From assembly GCA_022708005.1 (NCBI GenBank), contig JAKIZN010000035.1:1-10407 (forward strand): a DNA stretch of 10,407 bases, written 5' to 3'. Both the position numbers and the translations under genes were made by a program. Within the stretch, counting starts at the first letter, position 1. Each line of letters starts with the position of its first letter. The notes beneath the pieces are model-generated. The model did not search any database and was not told where the DNA came from. It saw only the letters and a program-made list of their open reading frames with translations. This stretch comes from Bacteroidota bacterium. Its GTDB lineage: Bacteria > Bacteroidota > Ignavibacteria > Kapaibacteriales > UBA2268. Positions 1-5,603 of the stretch are shown piece after piece.

Positions 1-511
1 GAACCGCCAAAATAGGATCGAGCATTGCCATTTGAAAAATCTCATTGCGTTTTTTTTCGCCCCCCGAAAAGCCTTCATTAACAGAGCGGCTGAGAAAAGA
101 TTGGTCTATTTCTACCATTGCCGCCTTTTCTTTTATCAACTGCAAAAAGTCCATAGCATCGAGCGGCTCCAAATTCCTATATTTTCGCACTTCATTGACT
201 GCTGCTTTGATAAAATTAGTATTGGACACACCGGGTATTTCTACTGGATATTGAAAAGCTAAGAATACCCCAGCTTTGGCTCGCTCTTCGGGTGGAAGTT
301 CCAAAAGATTGAGACCGTTGAGTTCGACTGAGCCGCTTGTAACTTCATAATCCGCTTTTCCAGCTAATACTGATGCCAAAGTGCTTTTTCCAGAGCCGTT
401 GGGACCCATAATAGCATGAACTTCGCCCGGCTTAATTTCAATATTAATACCGTGAAGAATTTCTGTGCCTGCAATTTTTGCTTTTAAATTTTTAATCGAT
501 AATAACGACAT
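1..511 (-). CDS. sufC: SufC, Fe-S cluster assembly ABC-type ATPase (partial, C-terminus outside window)
   Basis: SufC is the cytosolic ATPase of the SufBCD scaffold, which builds Fe-S clusters; ATP binding drives the conformational change that opens the SufB-SufD core. The 170 visible residues begin MSLLSIKNLKAKIAG. They show Walker A (GPNGSGKST, residues 36-44), the Q-loop glutamine in FLAFQYPVEIPG (Q87) and the SufC-type ABC signature SGGEKKRNE (149-157). The frame runs off the left edge right after MAMLDPILAV, just before the expected Walker B/D-loop (LDETDSGLD), so about 80 of the usual ~250 residues are missing. The ATG at 511 is supported by AAGGAA on the minus strand (519-524), 7 bases upstream. 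It lies 61 bases after the sufB stop, on the same strand, and is surely co-transcribed. sufD and sufS would be expected next, outside the window. Identification is very secure. Confidence 0.96.
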   Translation of the reverse strand, partial: MSLLSIKNLKAKIAGTEILHGINIEIKPGEVHAIMGPNGSGKSTLASVLAGKADYEVTSGSVELNGLNLLELPPEERAKAGVFLAFQYPVEIPGVSNTNFIKAAVNEVRKYRNLEPLDAMDFLQLIKEKAAMVEIDQSFLSRSVNEGFSGGEKKRNEIFQMAMLDPILAV

Positions 512-572
512 TTAAATGTTCCTTAATACTATAATTTTCAAGTTATTTCTATATAAATTTTAATATAACAGA

Positions 573-2021
573 TTAGCCCACGCTACCTTCGAGACTGACT
601 GCGAGCAGCTTTTTAGCTTCGACGGCAAATTCCATAGGCAAATTATTTAAAACTTCCTTTGCATAGCCATGAACGACTAAAGCTATAGCGTCTTCGGTGG
701 AAATTCCACGCTGATTGAGATAAAAAATTATATCGTCAGATATTTTAGATGTAGTCGCTTCGTGTTCGACAATAGCAGATTTATTGCCAACTTCGATATA
801 CGGAAAAGTATGTGCGGCGCACTTATCGCCCAAAAGCAAGGAATCGCATTGAGAGAAATTGCGGGCGTCTTCTGCTCTTTTGCTGACTTTGACAAGCCCG
901 CGATAGCTGTTTTCGCTCAGTCCTGCGGAAATACCTTTGGAGACTATTCGGCTTTTGGTGTTTTTGCCGAGATGTATCATTTTGGTGCCAGTATCAGCTT
1001 GCTGATAATTATTAGTTAGCGCCACGGAATAGAACTCGCCAATTGAATTATCGCCTTTGAGTATGCAGCTCGGATATTTCCACGTAATCGCAGAACCCGT
1101 TTCGACTTGGGTCCAACTGATTTTAGAGTTTTCGCCTTCGCACATTCCACGCTTGGTAACGAAGTTATAAATTCCTCCTTTGCCGTCTTTATCGCCGGGA
1201 TACCAATTTTGGACTGTGGAATACTTTATATGGGCATTTTTGTGGGCTACAAGCTCGACCACTGCTGCGTGCAATTGATTTTCATCTCGCATCGGAGCGG
1301 TGCAGCCTTCGAGATAGCTAACGTAACTTCCTTCATCGGCTATAATCAATGTTCGCTCAAACTGCCCTGTTGATGACGCGTTTATGCGGAAATAAGTAGA
1401 AAGTTCCATCGGGCTACGCACACCTTTCGGTATATAAACGAAAGAGCCATCACTAAACACAGCCGAATTAAGCGCAGCAAAATAATTATCAGTATGAGGC
1501 ACAACGCTGCCCAAATACTTTTTGACAAGTTCGGGATACTTATGAATTGCTTCGGATATCGGACAGAAAATAATTCCTACTTCCGAAAGTTTATCTTTGA
1601 AAGTTGTTGCTACCGATACGCTGTCCATAACGGCATCAACAGCTACTCCAGCAAGTCGCTTTTGCTCTTCAAGCGGTATGCCAAGCTTTTCGTAAGTTTT
1701 TAATATTTCTGGGTCAACTTCATCAAGGCTTTTGAATTTTTTAAATTCCTTTGGAGCTGCGTAATAATAAGCATCTTGATAATCGATAGGCGGGAACTTG
1801 ACTTTTGCCCAATCTGGCTCTTTCATTTTCAGCCAATTCCGAAACGCTTTAAGTCTCCATTCAAGCATATATTCCGGCTCGCCTTTTTTCGCAGAAATAA
1901 AGCGAATAGTATCCTCGTTCAGCCCTTTCGGAGCGAACTCTTGCTCGATATTGGTAGTAAAGCCGTATTTGTAATCTGAATTAGTTAATTCATCGATAAT
2001 GTTATTATCATTAGATTCCAT
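573..2021 (-). CDS. sufB: SufB, Fe-S cluster scaffold protein
   Basis: SufB is the scaffold subunit of SufBCD, which receives sulfur from SufS/SufE or SufU and assembles a [4Fe-4S] cluster in the cytosol. The 482-residue protein is full length (E. coli SufB is 495). Family landmarks are [39 protein letters not shown], the segment [13 protein letters not shown] with Cys392, and [10 protein letters not shown] with Glu421. Cys392 and Glu421 have the same 29-residue spacing as the E. coli residues Cys405 and Glu434, which are needed for cluster assembly at the SufB-SufD interface. The C-terminus [20 protein letters not shown] is the typical SufB ending. The ATG at 2021 is preceded by GGAG (2032-2035, minus strand) with a 10-base spacer, inside the 19-base gap after the Rrf2 gene, so the two are one transcript. 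I see no frame breaks or missing key residues. Confidence 0.97.
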   Translation of the reverse strand: MESNDNNIIDELTNSDYKYGFTTNIEQEFAPKGLNEDTIRFISAKKGEPEYMLEWRLKAFRNWLKMKEPDWAKVKFPPIDYQDAYYYAAPKEFKKFKSLDEVDPEILKTYEKLGIPLEEQKRLAGVAVDAVMDSVSVATTFKDKLSEVGIIFCPISEAIHKYPELVKKYLGSVVPHTDNYFAALNSAVFSDGSFVYIPKGVRSPMELSTYFRINASSTGQFERTLIIADEGSYVSYLEGCTAPMRDENQLHAAVVELVAHKNAHIKYSTVQNWYPGDKDGKGGIYNFVTKRGMCEGENSKISWTQVETGSAITWKYPSCILKGDNSIGEFYSVALTNNYQQADTGTKMIHLGKNTKSRIVSKGISAGLSENSYRGLVKVSKRAEDARNFSQCDSLLLGDKCAAHTFPYIEVGNKSAIVEHEATTSKISDDIIFYLNQRGISTEDAIALVVHGYAKEVLNNLPMEFAVEAKKLLAVSLEGSVG

Positions 2022-2040
2022 TTTCTAATAGCTCCATAAT

Positions 2041-2457
2041 TTAGTTTTTTACTTCGCCGGATAGCTGGGCGATAGTAGTTTGCTTAAAAATCGAATTAAT
2101 CCTATTTTGCAAAACTGCCATTGGGTTTTTTAGCAAGCATGTTTCAATCTTATCGCAAGTTTCATTGCTTTTCTTATAAGTGCAATCAACAAGTCCAGAT
2201 CTACCTTCGAGAGCAACTATTACTTCTTGTATAGTGATTTTATTCGGGCTGCGTGCAAGCTGATAGCCACCACGAACGCCAAGCTGGGACTCTAATATGC
2301 CTTTTTTCATCAAAGTCTGCAAAGATTTCGATAGAAACTCAAACGGTATTTCGAGCGAGTCGGAAATTTCTTTAGCCGTCGCGAATTTATCGTCCTTATT
2401 CGAGATGAATTGCAAAGCAAGTATTGCATATTCAACTTTTTTCGATAGTCTTAACAT
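2041..2457 (-). CDS. Rrf2-family transcriptional regulator, likely Fe-S-sensing regulator of the suf operon
   Basis: This is a 138-residue Rrf2-family winged-helix DNA-binding protein (IscR, NsrR, RirA and CymR are relatives). The N-terminus MLRLSKKVEYAILAL, the recognition-helix region EIPFEFLSKSLQTLMKKGILESQLGVRGGYQLAR (about 36-69) and ITIQEVIVALEG are all family-typical. Three cysteines, C92, C101 and C107, follow in C-X8-C-X5-C spacing. IscR has C-X5-C-X5-C at 92/98/104, so a [2Fe-2S] or [4Fe-4S] sensor site is likely, by homology. I chose the ATG at 2457 because homologs start MLRLS/MRLS; a TTG at 2478 would add seven residues (MLISLCV). Neither start has a convincing Shine-Dalgarno sequence. 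The gene heads the minus-strand operon with sufB 19 bases downstream, and an IscR-type-1-like site lies upstream (2506-2520). It probably senses Fe-S status and controls suf. I do not assign iscR because the cysteine spacing differs. Confidence 0.92.
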   Translation of the reverse strand: MLRLSKKVEYAILALQFISNKDDKFATAKEISDSLEIPFEFLSKSLQTLMKKGILESQLGVRGGYQLARSPNKITIQEVIVALEGRSGLVDCTYKKSNETCDKIETCLLKNPMAVLQNRINSIFKQTTIAQLSGEVKN

Positions 2458-2505
2458 CACACACAAACTAATCAACAAATTTAGTTTAATGACGCTGCGA
2501 TAATA

Positions 2506-2520
2506 CGATTATTTTAGTCG
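2506..2520 (-). promoter_or_regulatory. IscR type-1-like operator upstream of the Rrf2 gene
   Basis: Read on the minus strand, CGACTAAAATAATCG is an imperfect palindrome (six of seven arm positions pair). Its 13-base core GACTAAAATAATC matches 12 of 13 positions of the E. coli IscR type-1 core GACTRWWWYAGTC as I recall it. It is directly followed by TATTAT (2505-2500), a possible -10 element, which would put transcription start near 2493 and leave a leader of about 36 bases before the ATG at 2457. No good -35 is visible. An alternative Bacteroidota-type -7 box, TAAATTTG, lies at 2483-2476 but lacks a clear -33 partner. An operator overlapping the promoter of its own regulator gene fits autorepression. 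This is sequence similarity only; binding is inferred. Confidence 0.5.
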
Positions 2521-2541
2521 CATTTTAGGCGAGGAGTAAAA

Positions 2542-2649
2542 TTGGCGGGTAATATTGATAGATTATTGAGCTTTGATAAAAGACGTATATTCCGTAAAAT
2601 TATGATTATATTAGAGTTAAAAAAGTTAGTTAAACCTAAAACGAAATAG
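2542..2649 (+). CDS. Possible small basic protein, 35 residues (doubtful)
   Basis: A TTG at 2542 opens a 36-codon frame ending in TAG at 2647-2649. It is preceded by GAGGAG at 2531-2536 with a 5-base spacer, one of the strongest Shine-Dalgarno matches in the window and placed in otherwise AT-rich spacer DNA. The product begins MAGNIDRLLSFDKRRIFRK and is rich in Lys, Arg, Ile and Leu, able to form a basic amphipathic helix. I recognise no family. The TTG start, small size and absence of an obvious promoter make chance quite possible. It sits just downstream of the IscR-like palindrome, reading away from suf toward nuoA, so if real it could be a leader peptide or small regulator. Function unknown. 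Confidence 0.22.
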   Translation: MAGNIDRLLSFDKRRIFRKIMIILELKKLVKPKTK

Positions 2650-2702
2650 TGCGAAAAATATTTTTTTTGTAAAAATTTTTTATTAAATTTCAAATAGTTA
2701 AA

Positions 2703-2748
2703 TTGCAGTATTGCATAATTGCACAATTAATAATTGTGATATTATACA
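2703..2748 (+). promoter_or_regulatory. Candidate nuo promoter with overlapping palindrome and TTGCA repeats
   Basis: Three TTGCA motifs start at 2703, 2711 and 2719, exactly 8 bases apart (TTGCAGTA, TTGCATAA, TTGCACAA). The last runs into the perfect palindrome CACAATTAATAATTGTG (2722-2738; 8-base arms around one A). A sigma-70-like promoter can be read as TTGCAC (2719-2724), 18-base spacer, TATACA (2743-2748), placing the palindrome in the spacer as an operator would be. The nuoA ATG at 2790 follows after about 40 bases. The promoter call is only moderately supported because -35/-10 consensus elements differ among phyla; the palindrome and repeats are directly visible. Confidence 0.42.
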
Positions 2749-2789
2749 ATAATAATGGTAGCTGAAAAATTTAAATATAGGACATAATT

Positions 2790-3221
2790 ATGGTTACTGA
2801 ATTTGGTATAGTTCTGTTATTTTTCATAGTCGGCATCCTCTTCGTGGGCGTAAGTTTGTTCGCATCAGCTTTGATAAGACCACACAAGCCCAATCCAGAA
2901 AAACTCAGCACTTATGAATCTGGCGAAGAGCCAATTGGCAGCCCTTGGGTTCAGTTCAATGCAAGATTTTATATTATAGCTCTTGCTTTTTTAATTTTTG
3001 AAGTGGAGCTTGTTTTCCTTTTCCCTTGGGCAGTAGTTTTTAGGGATTTAGGGTGGTATTCGTTTGCTGCAATGGCTATTTTTGTGGTTATACTGCTCTT
3101 GGGTCTTGCTTATGATTGGGCAAAAGGGTATTTGGAATGGGATAAGCCAAAGCCGATTATACCAGTTTTGAAAGAGCTTATAATGACTCGTGAAGATTTA
3201 AAAAATCAACAAAAAGATTGA
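2790..3221 (+). CDS. nuoA: NuoA, complex I membrane subunit A (ND3)
   Basis: NuoA is the small membrane subunit at the junction of the peripheral and membrane arms of NADH:quinone oxidoreductase; its long loop lies near the quinone cavity. At 143 residues it has the usual three membrane segments (about 5-29, 60-82 and 91-110). The loop motif YESGEEPIGSPWVQFNARFY (42-61) is followed by the second helix, whose FEVE motif carries the acidic residues E71 and E73 at the place of the conserved acid pair of the family. The position of the mammalian ND3 switch cysteine is a serine (YESG), as in many bacteria. The ATG has AGGA (2779-2782) 7 bases upstream. It is the first gene of the nuo operon, and its stop overlaps the ribosome-binding site of nuoB. 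Confidence 0.96.
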   Translation: MVTEFGIVLLFFIVGILFVGVSLFASALIRPHKPNPEKLSTYESGEEPIGSPWVQFNARFYIIALAFLIFEVELVFLFPWAVVFRDLGWYSFAAMAIFVVILLLGLAYDWAKGYLEWDKPKPIIPVLKELIMTREDLKNQQKD

Positions 3222-3229
3222 GGTAAACA

Positions 3230-3664
3230 ATGGGATTATTAGATAAATTAGACAATCCGTATAATGCCAGTCCGGGCATTGTATTAGGTACAATGGAAGA
3301 CTTGCTCAATTGGGGGCGTTCAAAATCAGATTGGTATTTGCAATTTGGGCTTGCTTGCTGCGCTATTGAATTTATGGCGCTCAATGCAGCACACTTTGAT
3401 TTGATGCGCTTTGGCTGCATCCCGAGAACTTCTCCACGCCAAGCGGATTTTATTATCATCAGCGGCACTGTTACGCTTAAAATGGCAGAGCGAATCAAAA
3501 GGCTATATGAGCAAATGGCAGAGCCACGCTATGTGCTTGCTATGGGCAGCTGCGCTAATTCAGGCGGACCGTATTGGGAGCATGGCTATCACGTGCTAAA
3601 AGGTAGATGTCTACGTGCCCGGATGCCCGCCGAGACCAGAAGCCTTTTTCGATGGCATGGTTAA
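3230..3664 (+). CDS. nuoB: NuoB, complex I N2-cluster subunit, N-terminal part; frame broken near 3602
   Basis: NuoB binds the terminal cluster N2, which passes electrons to quinone. The first 125 residues are a normal Nuo[21 protein letters not shown] with the tandem cysteines C43-C44, [24 protein letters not shown], and [21 protein letters not shown] with C108. After LKG the frame changes into 19 residues unrelated to the family and stops at 3664. The expected ending, with the fourth N2 ligand, lies in another frame (3603-3803, listed separately). Counting from the ATG to the later stop gives 574 bases; adding 20 gives 594, a multiple of three and a 197-residue protein. The family's missing VDxxIP residues (18 bases, plus two bases shared at the junction) also make 20. 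I therefore infer a 20-base loss. The start has GAGGT (3220-3224), 5 bases upstream, overlapping the nuoA stop. Confidence 0.93.
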   Translation: MGLLDKLDNPYNASPGIVLGTMEDLLNWGRSKSDWYLQFGLACCAIEFMALNAAHFDLMRFGCIPRTSPRQADFIIISGTVTLKMAERIKRLYEQMAEPRYVLAMGSCANSGGPYWEHGYHVLKGRCLRARMPAETRSLFRWHG

Positions 3665-3803
3665 GCTACAGAAGAAAATTAGCCAGCAAAAAATATTTGA
3701 AAAAAGAGAAAGGCTCGCTAAAGAAGACGCAGAAAACGCAAAAAATGCTACAAGCGAAAGCGGGATTCACTTGCCAAATGGCTGGGAAGAAATAACCCAT
3801 TAA
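3603..3803 (+). pseudogene. nuoB: NuoB C-terminal part, out of frame with its N-terminal part
   Basis: From GTA at 3603 this frame reads [20 protein letters not shown], the hallmark end of NuoB, with the fourth N2-ligand cysteine encoded at 3624-3626. It continues [12 protein letters not shown] and a charged tail ending GWEEITH before TAA at 3801-3803. It has no start or ribosome-binding site of its own, so as written it cannot be made except by frameshifting. The junction itself lacks family residues (expected [19 protein letters not shown]), so slippage alone would still leave a six-residue gap. The segment is undecayed: no stops and fully conserved motif. That argues for a very recent mutation or an error in the assembled sequence rather than an old pseudogene. 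Confidence 0.85.
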
Positions 3804-3844
3804 TTAAAAAGTTAGTTTGATTACCATTTTTAATGATATAAATT

Positions 3845-4324
3845 ATGAATGCAAAAGAAATTTTTGACTCACTGAAAGCTGAACTCGGCGACGGCATTAT
3901 TGAATTAGTCGAAGAGCAGCACGTTGAGCCATTTATCGTGGTTTCTGCCGATACAATTTTAGAAGCCAGCCTTGTCCTAAGAGATGAACCGCAGTTCTTG
4001 TTTGACTATATGGTAAATCTTTCGGGAGTAGATGCAAAAGATAGTTTCGTGGTTGTCTATCATCTTTACTCGATGAAGCATAAGCATAGAATTGTGCTAA
4101 AAGTAATACTTAGCGATAGAGAAAATCCAACTATTCCATCGGTAGAAAGAGTTTGGAAAACTGCTAATTGGCACGAGCGAGAAGCTTTTGATATGTTTGG
4201 TATTATATTCGACGGTCATCCAAATCTTATAAGAATACTTTCTCCTTATGATTGGGAAGGCTATCCGCTCAGAAAAGATTATAAGACGCCAGAAACATAC
4301 AAAGGGCTGAAAGTGCCATATTAA
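3845..4324 (+). CDS. nuoC: NuoC, complex I 30-kDa subunit
   Basis: NuoC is the 30-kDa connecting-module subunit that packs against NuoD in the peripheral arm; it carries no cofactor. The 159-residue protein is a stand-alone NuoC, not the NuoCD fusion of E. coli. The signature NWHEREAFDMFGIIFDGHPN lies at 108-127 and is followed by LIRILSPYDWEGYPLRKDY (128-146), both strongly typical. The N-terminal half (FLFDYMVNLSGVDAKDSFVVVYHLYSMKHKHRIVLKV) is the usual mixed alpha/beta domain. The ATG at 3845 lacks a good Shine-Dalgarno sequence; the gap of 41 bases after the second NuoB frame contains an 8-bp AT-only inverted repeat (3803-3810 with 3827-3834). The next in-frame gene, nuoD, starts 67 bases downstream. 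Confidence 0.96.
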   Translation: MNAKEIFDSLKAELGDGIIELVEEQHVEPFIVVSADTILEASLVLRDEPQFLFDYMVNLSGVDAKDSFVVVYHLYSMKHKHRIVLKVILSDRENPTIPSVERVWKTANWHEREAFDMFGIIFDGHPNLIRILSPYDWEGYPLRKDYKTPETYKGLKVPY

Positions 4325-4332
4325 TAAAATAT

Positions 4333-4346
4333 GCCATAGATATGGC
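4333..4346 (+). repeat. Short inverted repeat in the nuoC-nuoD gap
   Basis: GCCATAGATATGGC is a perfect 14-base palindrome that can fold as a 5-bp stem with a 4-base loop, followed by the T-rich stretch TTTATTT. It is too weak and too loosely followed by T to call a real terminator. It might be an RNA processing or stabilising element within the operon. Similar small inverted repeats occur in the nuoB-nuoC and nuoD-nuoH gaps. Confidence 0.35.
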
Positions 4347-4391
4347 TTTATTTAAGAAATAAAAATAAAGAAATAAATTATAGGTTCGATA

Positions 4392-5546
4392 GTGAGCGAA
4401 ATTAAAACATTTGAAATTGATTTCGGGAAAGTGCATTCAGAAAGAATGAGGCTGAATGTAGGTCCGCAACACCCATCGACACACGGCGTTCTAAGGCTCG
4501 AAGTCGAATTGGAAGGCGAAATAGTAACGGAAGTTGTTCCGCATATCGGCTACCTCCACCGCTGCTTTGAAAAGCATGCCGAAAATATGACATATCCGCA
4601 GGTGATTCCATATATAGACAGAATGGACTATATCGCGGCTATGAACAACGAGCTTCCTTATGTTATGGGCATGGAAAAATTGCTTGACATTAAAGTTAAT
4701 GAGAGAATTGAGTATATACGCGTTATTTGCGCTGAACTCAATCGTATAGCTAACCACCAGCTTGCTGTTGCTACGTTCGGTTTGGACTCTGGAGCATTTA
4801 CTCCGTTTTTGTTCCTATTCCGAGATAGGGAAATGATTATCACCCTATTCGAAAGGCTCTCGGGCGGGCGATTGCTCTATAACTACTTTTGGATTGGCGG
4901 GCTAATGCACGAAGTGCCACCAAATTTTGAAGAAGACTGCAGGGCAATCATCAAACAAGTCCGAGCAACTAACGCCGAGACAATGAACTTGCTGATTTAT
5001 AATAAAATATTTATCGAAAGAACAGCAAATGTCGGCATTCTTCCAGCTGATGTTGCCGTTAATTTCGCATGCTCAGGTCCAGTTATTCGAGGCTCCGGAG
5101 TGCCTTATGACATAAGAAAAACTGAGCCGTATTCTATATATGACCGCTTCGACTTCAATGTATGCGTAGGCAGAGGCGAAGTCGGCACAGTGGGCGATTG
5201 CTGGGATAGAAATATTGTCCGCATGGAAGAAATGGAAGAAAGTTGCAAAATAATCGAGCAAGCTCTTGAGCAAATGCCAAAAGAGCCATGCGATGTGAGA
5301 GAATTTGTTCCTAAAAGGATAAAGCCACCCAAAGGTGAATTTTATAGCAAAGCAGAAAATCCTAAAGGTGAACTTGGATTTTATATAATAAGCGACGGCG
5401 GTCTAAAGCCGACTCGCGTCCGCTCTCGCGCAACAAGTTTTGTCAATTTGAGCGTTCTGCCAGAAATATCCAAAGGCTATATGGTTGCAGACTTGATTAT
5501 GATACTCGGCTCGCTTGATATTGTGCTTGGCGAGATAGATAGATAA
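4392..5546 (+). CDS. nuoD: NuoD, complex I 49-kDa quinone-site subunit
   Basis: NuoD forms, with NuoB, the quinone-reduction site of complex I at the membrane surface of the peripheral arm; it descends from the large subunit of NiFe hydrogenases. The 384-residue protein has LNVGPQHPSTHGVLRLEVE with H31 and PYIDRMDYIAAMNNELPY with Y80. Their spacing (49) equals that of the mammalian His59 and Tyr108, which contact the quinone head group. IRGSGVPYDIRKTEPYSIYD and the C-terminal LGSLDIVLGEIDR are also typical. The nickel-binding cysteines of hydrogenases are absent, as expected. It starts with GTG at 4392, supported by AGGT (4382-4385); the next ATG (codon 19) would cut into the conserved N-terminus. 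No frame problem is seen. It is followed directly by nuoH, not nuoE. Confidence 0.96.
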   Translation: MSEIKTFEIDFGKVHSERMRLNVGPQHPSTHGVLRLEVELEGEIVTEVVPHIGYLHRCFEKHAENMTYPQVIPYIDRMDYIAAMNNELPYVMGMEKLLDIKVNERIEYIRVICAELNRIANHQLAVATFGLDSGAFTPFLFLFRDREMIITLFERLSGGRLLYNYFWIGGLMHEVPPNFEEDCRAIIKQVRATNAETMNLLIYNKIFIERTANVGILPADVAVNFACSGPVIRGSGVPYDIRKTEPYSIYDRFDFNVCVGRGEVGTVGDCWDRNIVRMEEMEESCKIIEQALEQMPKEPCDVREFVPKRIKPPKGEFYSKAENPKGELGFYIISDGGLKPTRVRSRATSFVNLSVLPEISKGYMVADLIMILGSLDIVLGEIDR

Positions 5547-5551
5547 TTGAA

Positions 5552-5571
5552 TATAGCTTATGCGGGCTATA
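5552..5571 (+). repeat. Small stem-loop in the nuoD-nuoH gap
   Basis: TATAGC (5552-5557) pairs with GCTATA (5566-5571) around an 8-base loop, six bases after the nuoD stop. A T-run (TTTTTT, 5584-5589) follows only after a 12-base gap, so this is a poor intrinsic terminator. More likely it is a weak intra-operon hairpin, or chance in AT-rich DNA. Confidence 0.3.
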
Positions 5572-5603
5572 ATTTAAAGTTGATTTTTTAACTAAATAAT
5601 ATA

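Larger units (their letters stand above)
2458..2789. other. Divergent suf/nuo intergenic region (332 bases)
   Basis: This AT-rich spacer separates the minus-strand Rrf2-sufBC operon from the plus-strand nuo operon. From left to right it contains the short leader of the regulator gene, the IscR-like palindrome at 2506-2520, a small doubtful ORF at 2542-2649, a run of A and T tracts at about 2655-2690 (possibly promoter-upstream or curved DNA), and the TTGCA repeats with palindrome and candidate promoter at 2703-2748. The nuoA Shine-Dalgarno AGGA at 2779-2782 ends it. I see no terminator, consistent with both operons starting here and reading outward. No long conserved coding frame is present on either strand. 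Confidence 0.75.

Noticed and set aside
32..262. Open frames on the plus strand opposite the suf genes (also at 762-1019, 1107-1373, 1494-1703)
   Set aside because: They lie antisense to clearly conserved sufC and sufB codons, have no family resemblance and no ribosome-binding site.
2514..2726. 70-codon minus-strand frame across the suf/nuo spacer
   Set aside because: Asn/Lys/Ile/Phe-rich translation typical of AT-rich noncoding DNA, with no supported start; it covers the regulatory motifs of both operons.
3178..3498. 106-codon minus-strand frame opposite nuoB
   Set aside because: Antisense to strongly conserved NuoB residues and without a recognisable product.
3603..3608. Programmed ribosomal frameshifting as the explanation of the nuoB break
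   Set aside because: AAAAGG gives only a modest slippery run, and shifting would still leave the conserved VDxxIP segment missing; complex I genes are not known for recoding.
5552..5589. Intrinsic terminator after nuoD
   Set aside because: The stem is only 6 bp and AT-rich, and the T-run is 12 bases away; the following gene nuoH belongs to the same complex.
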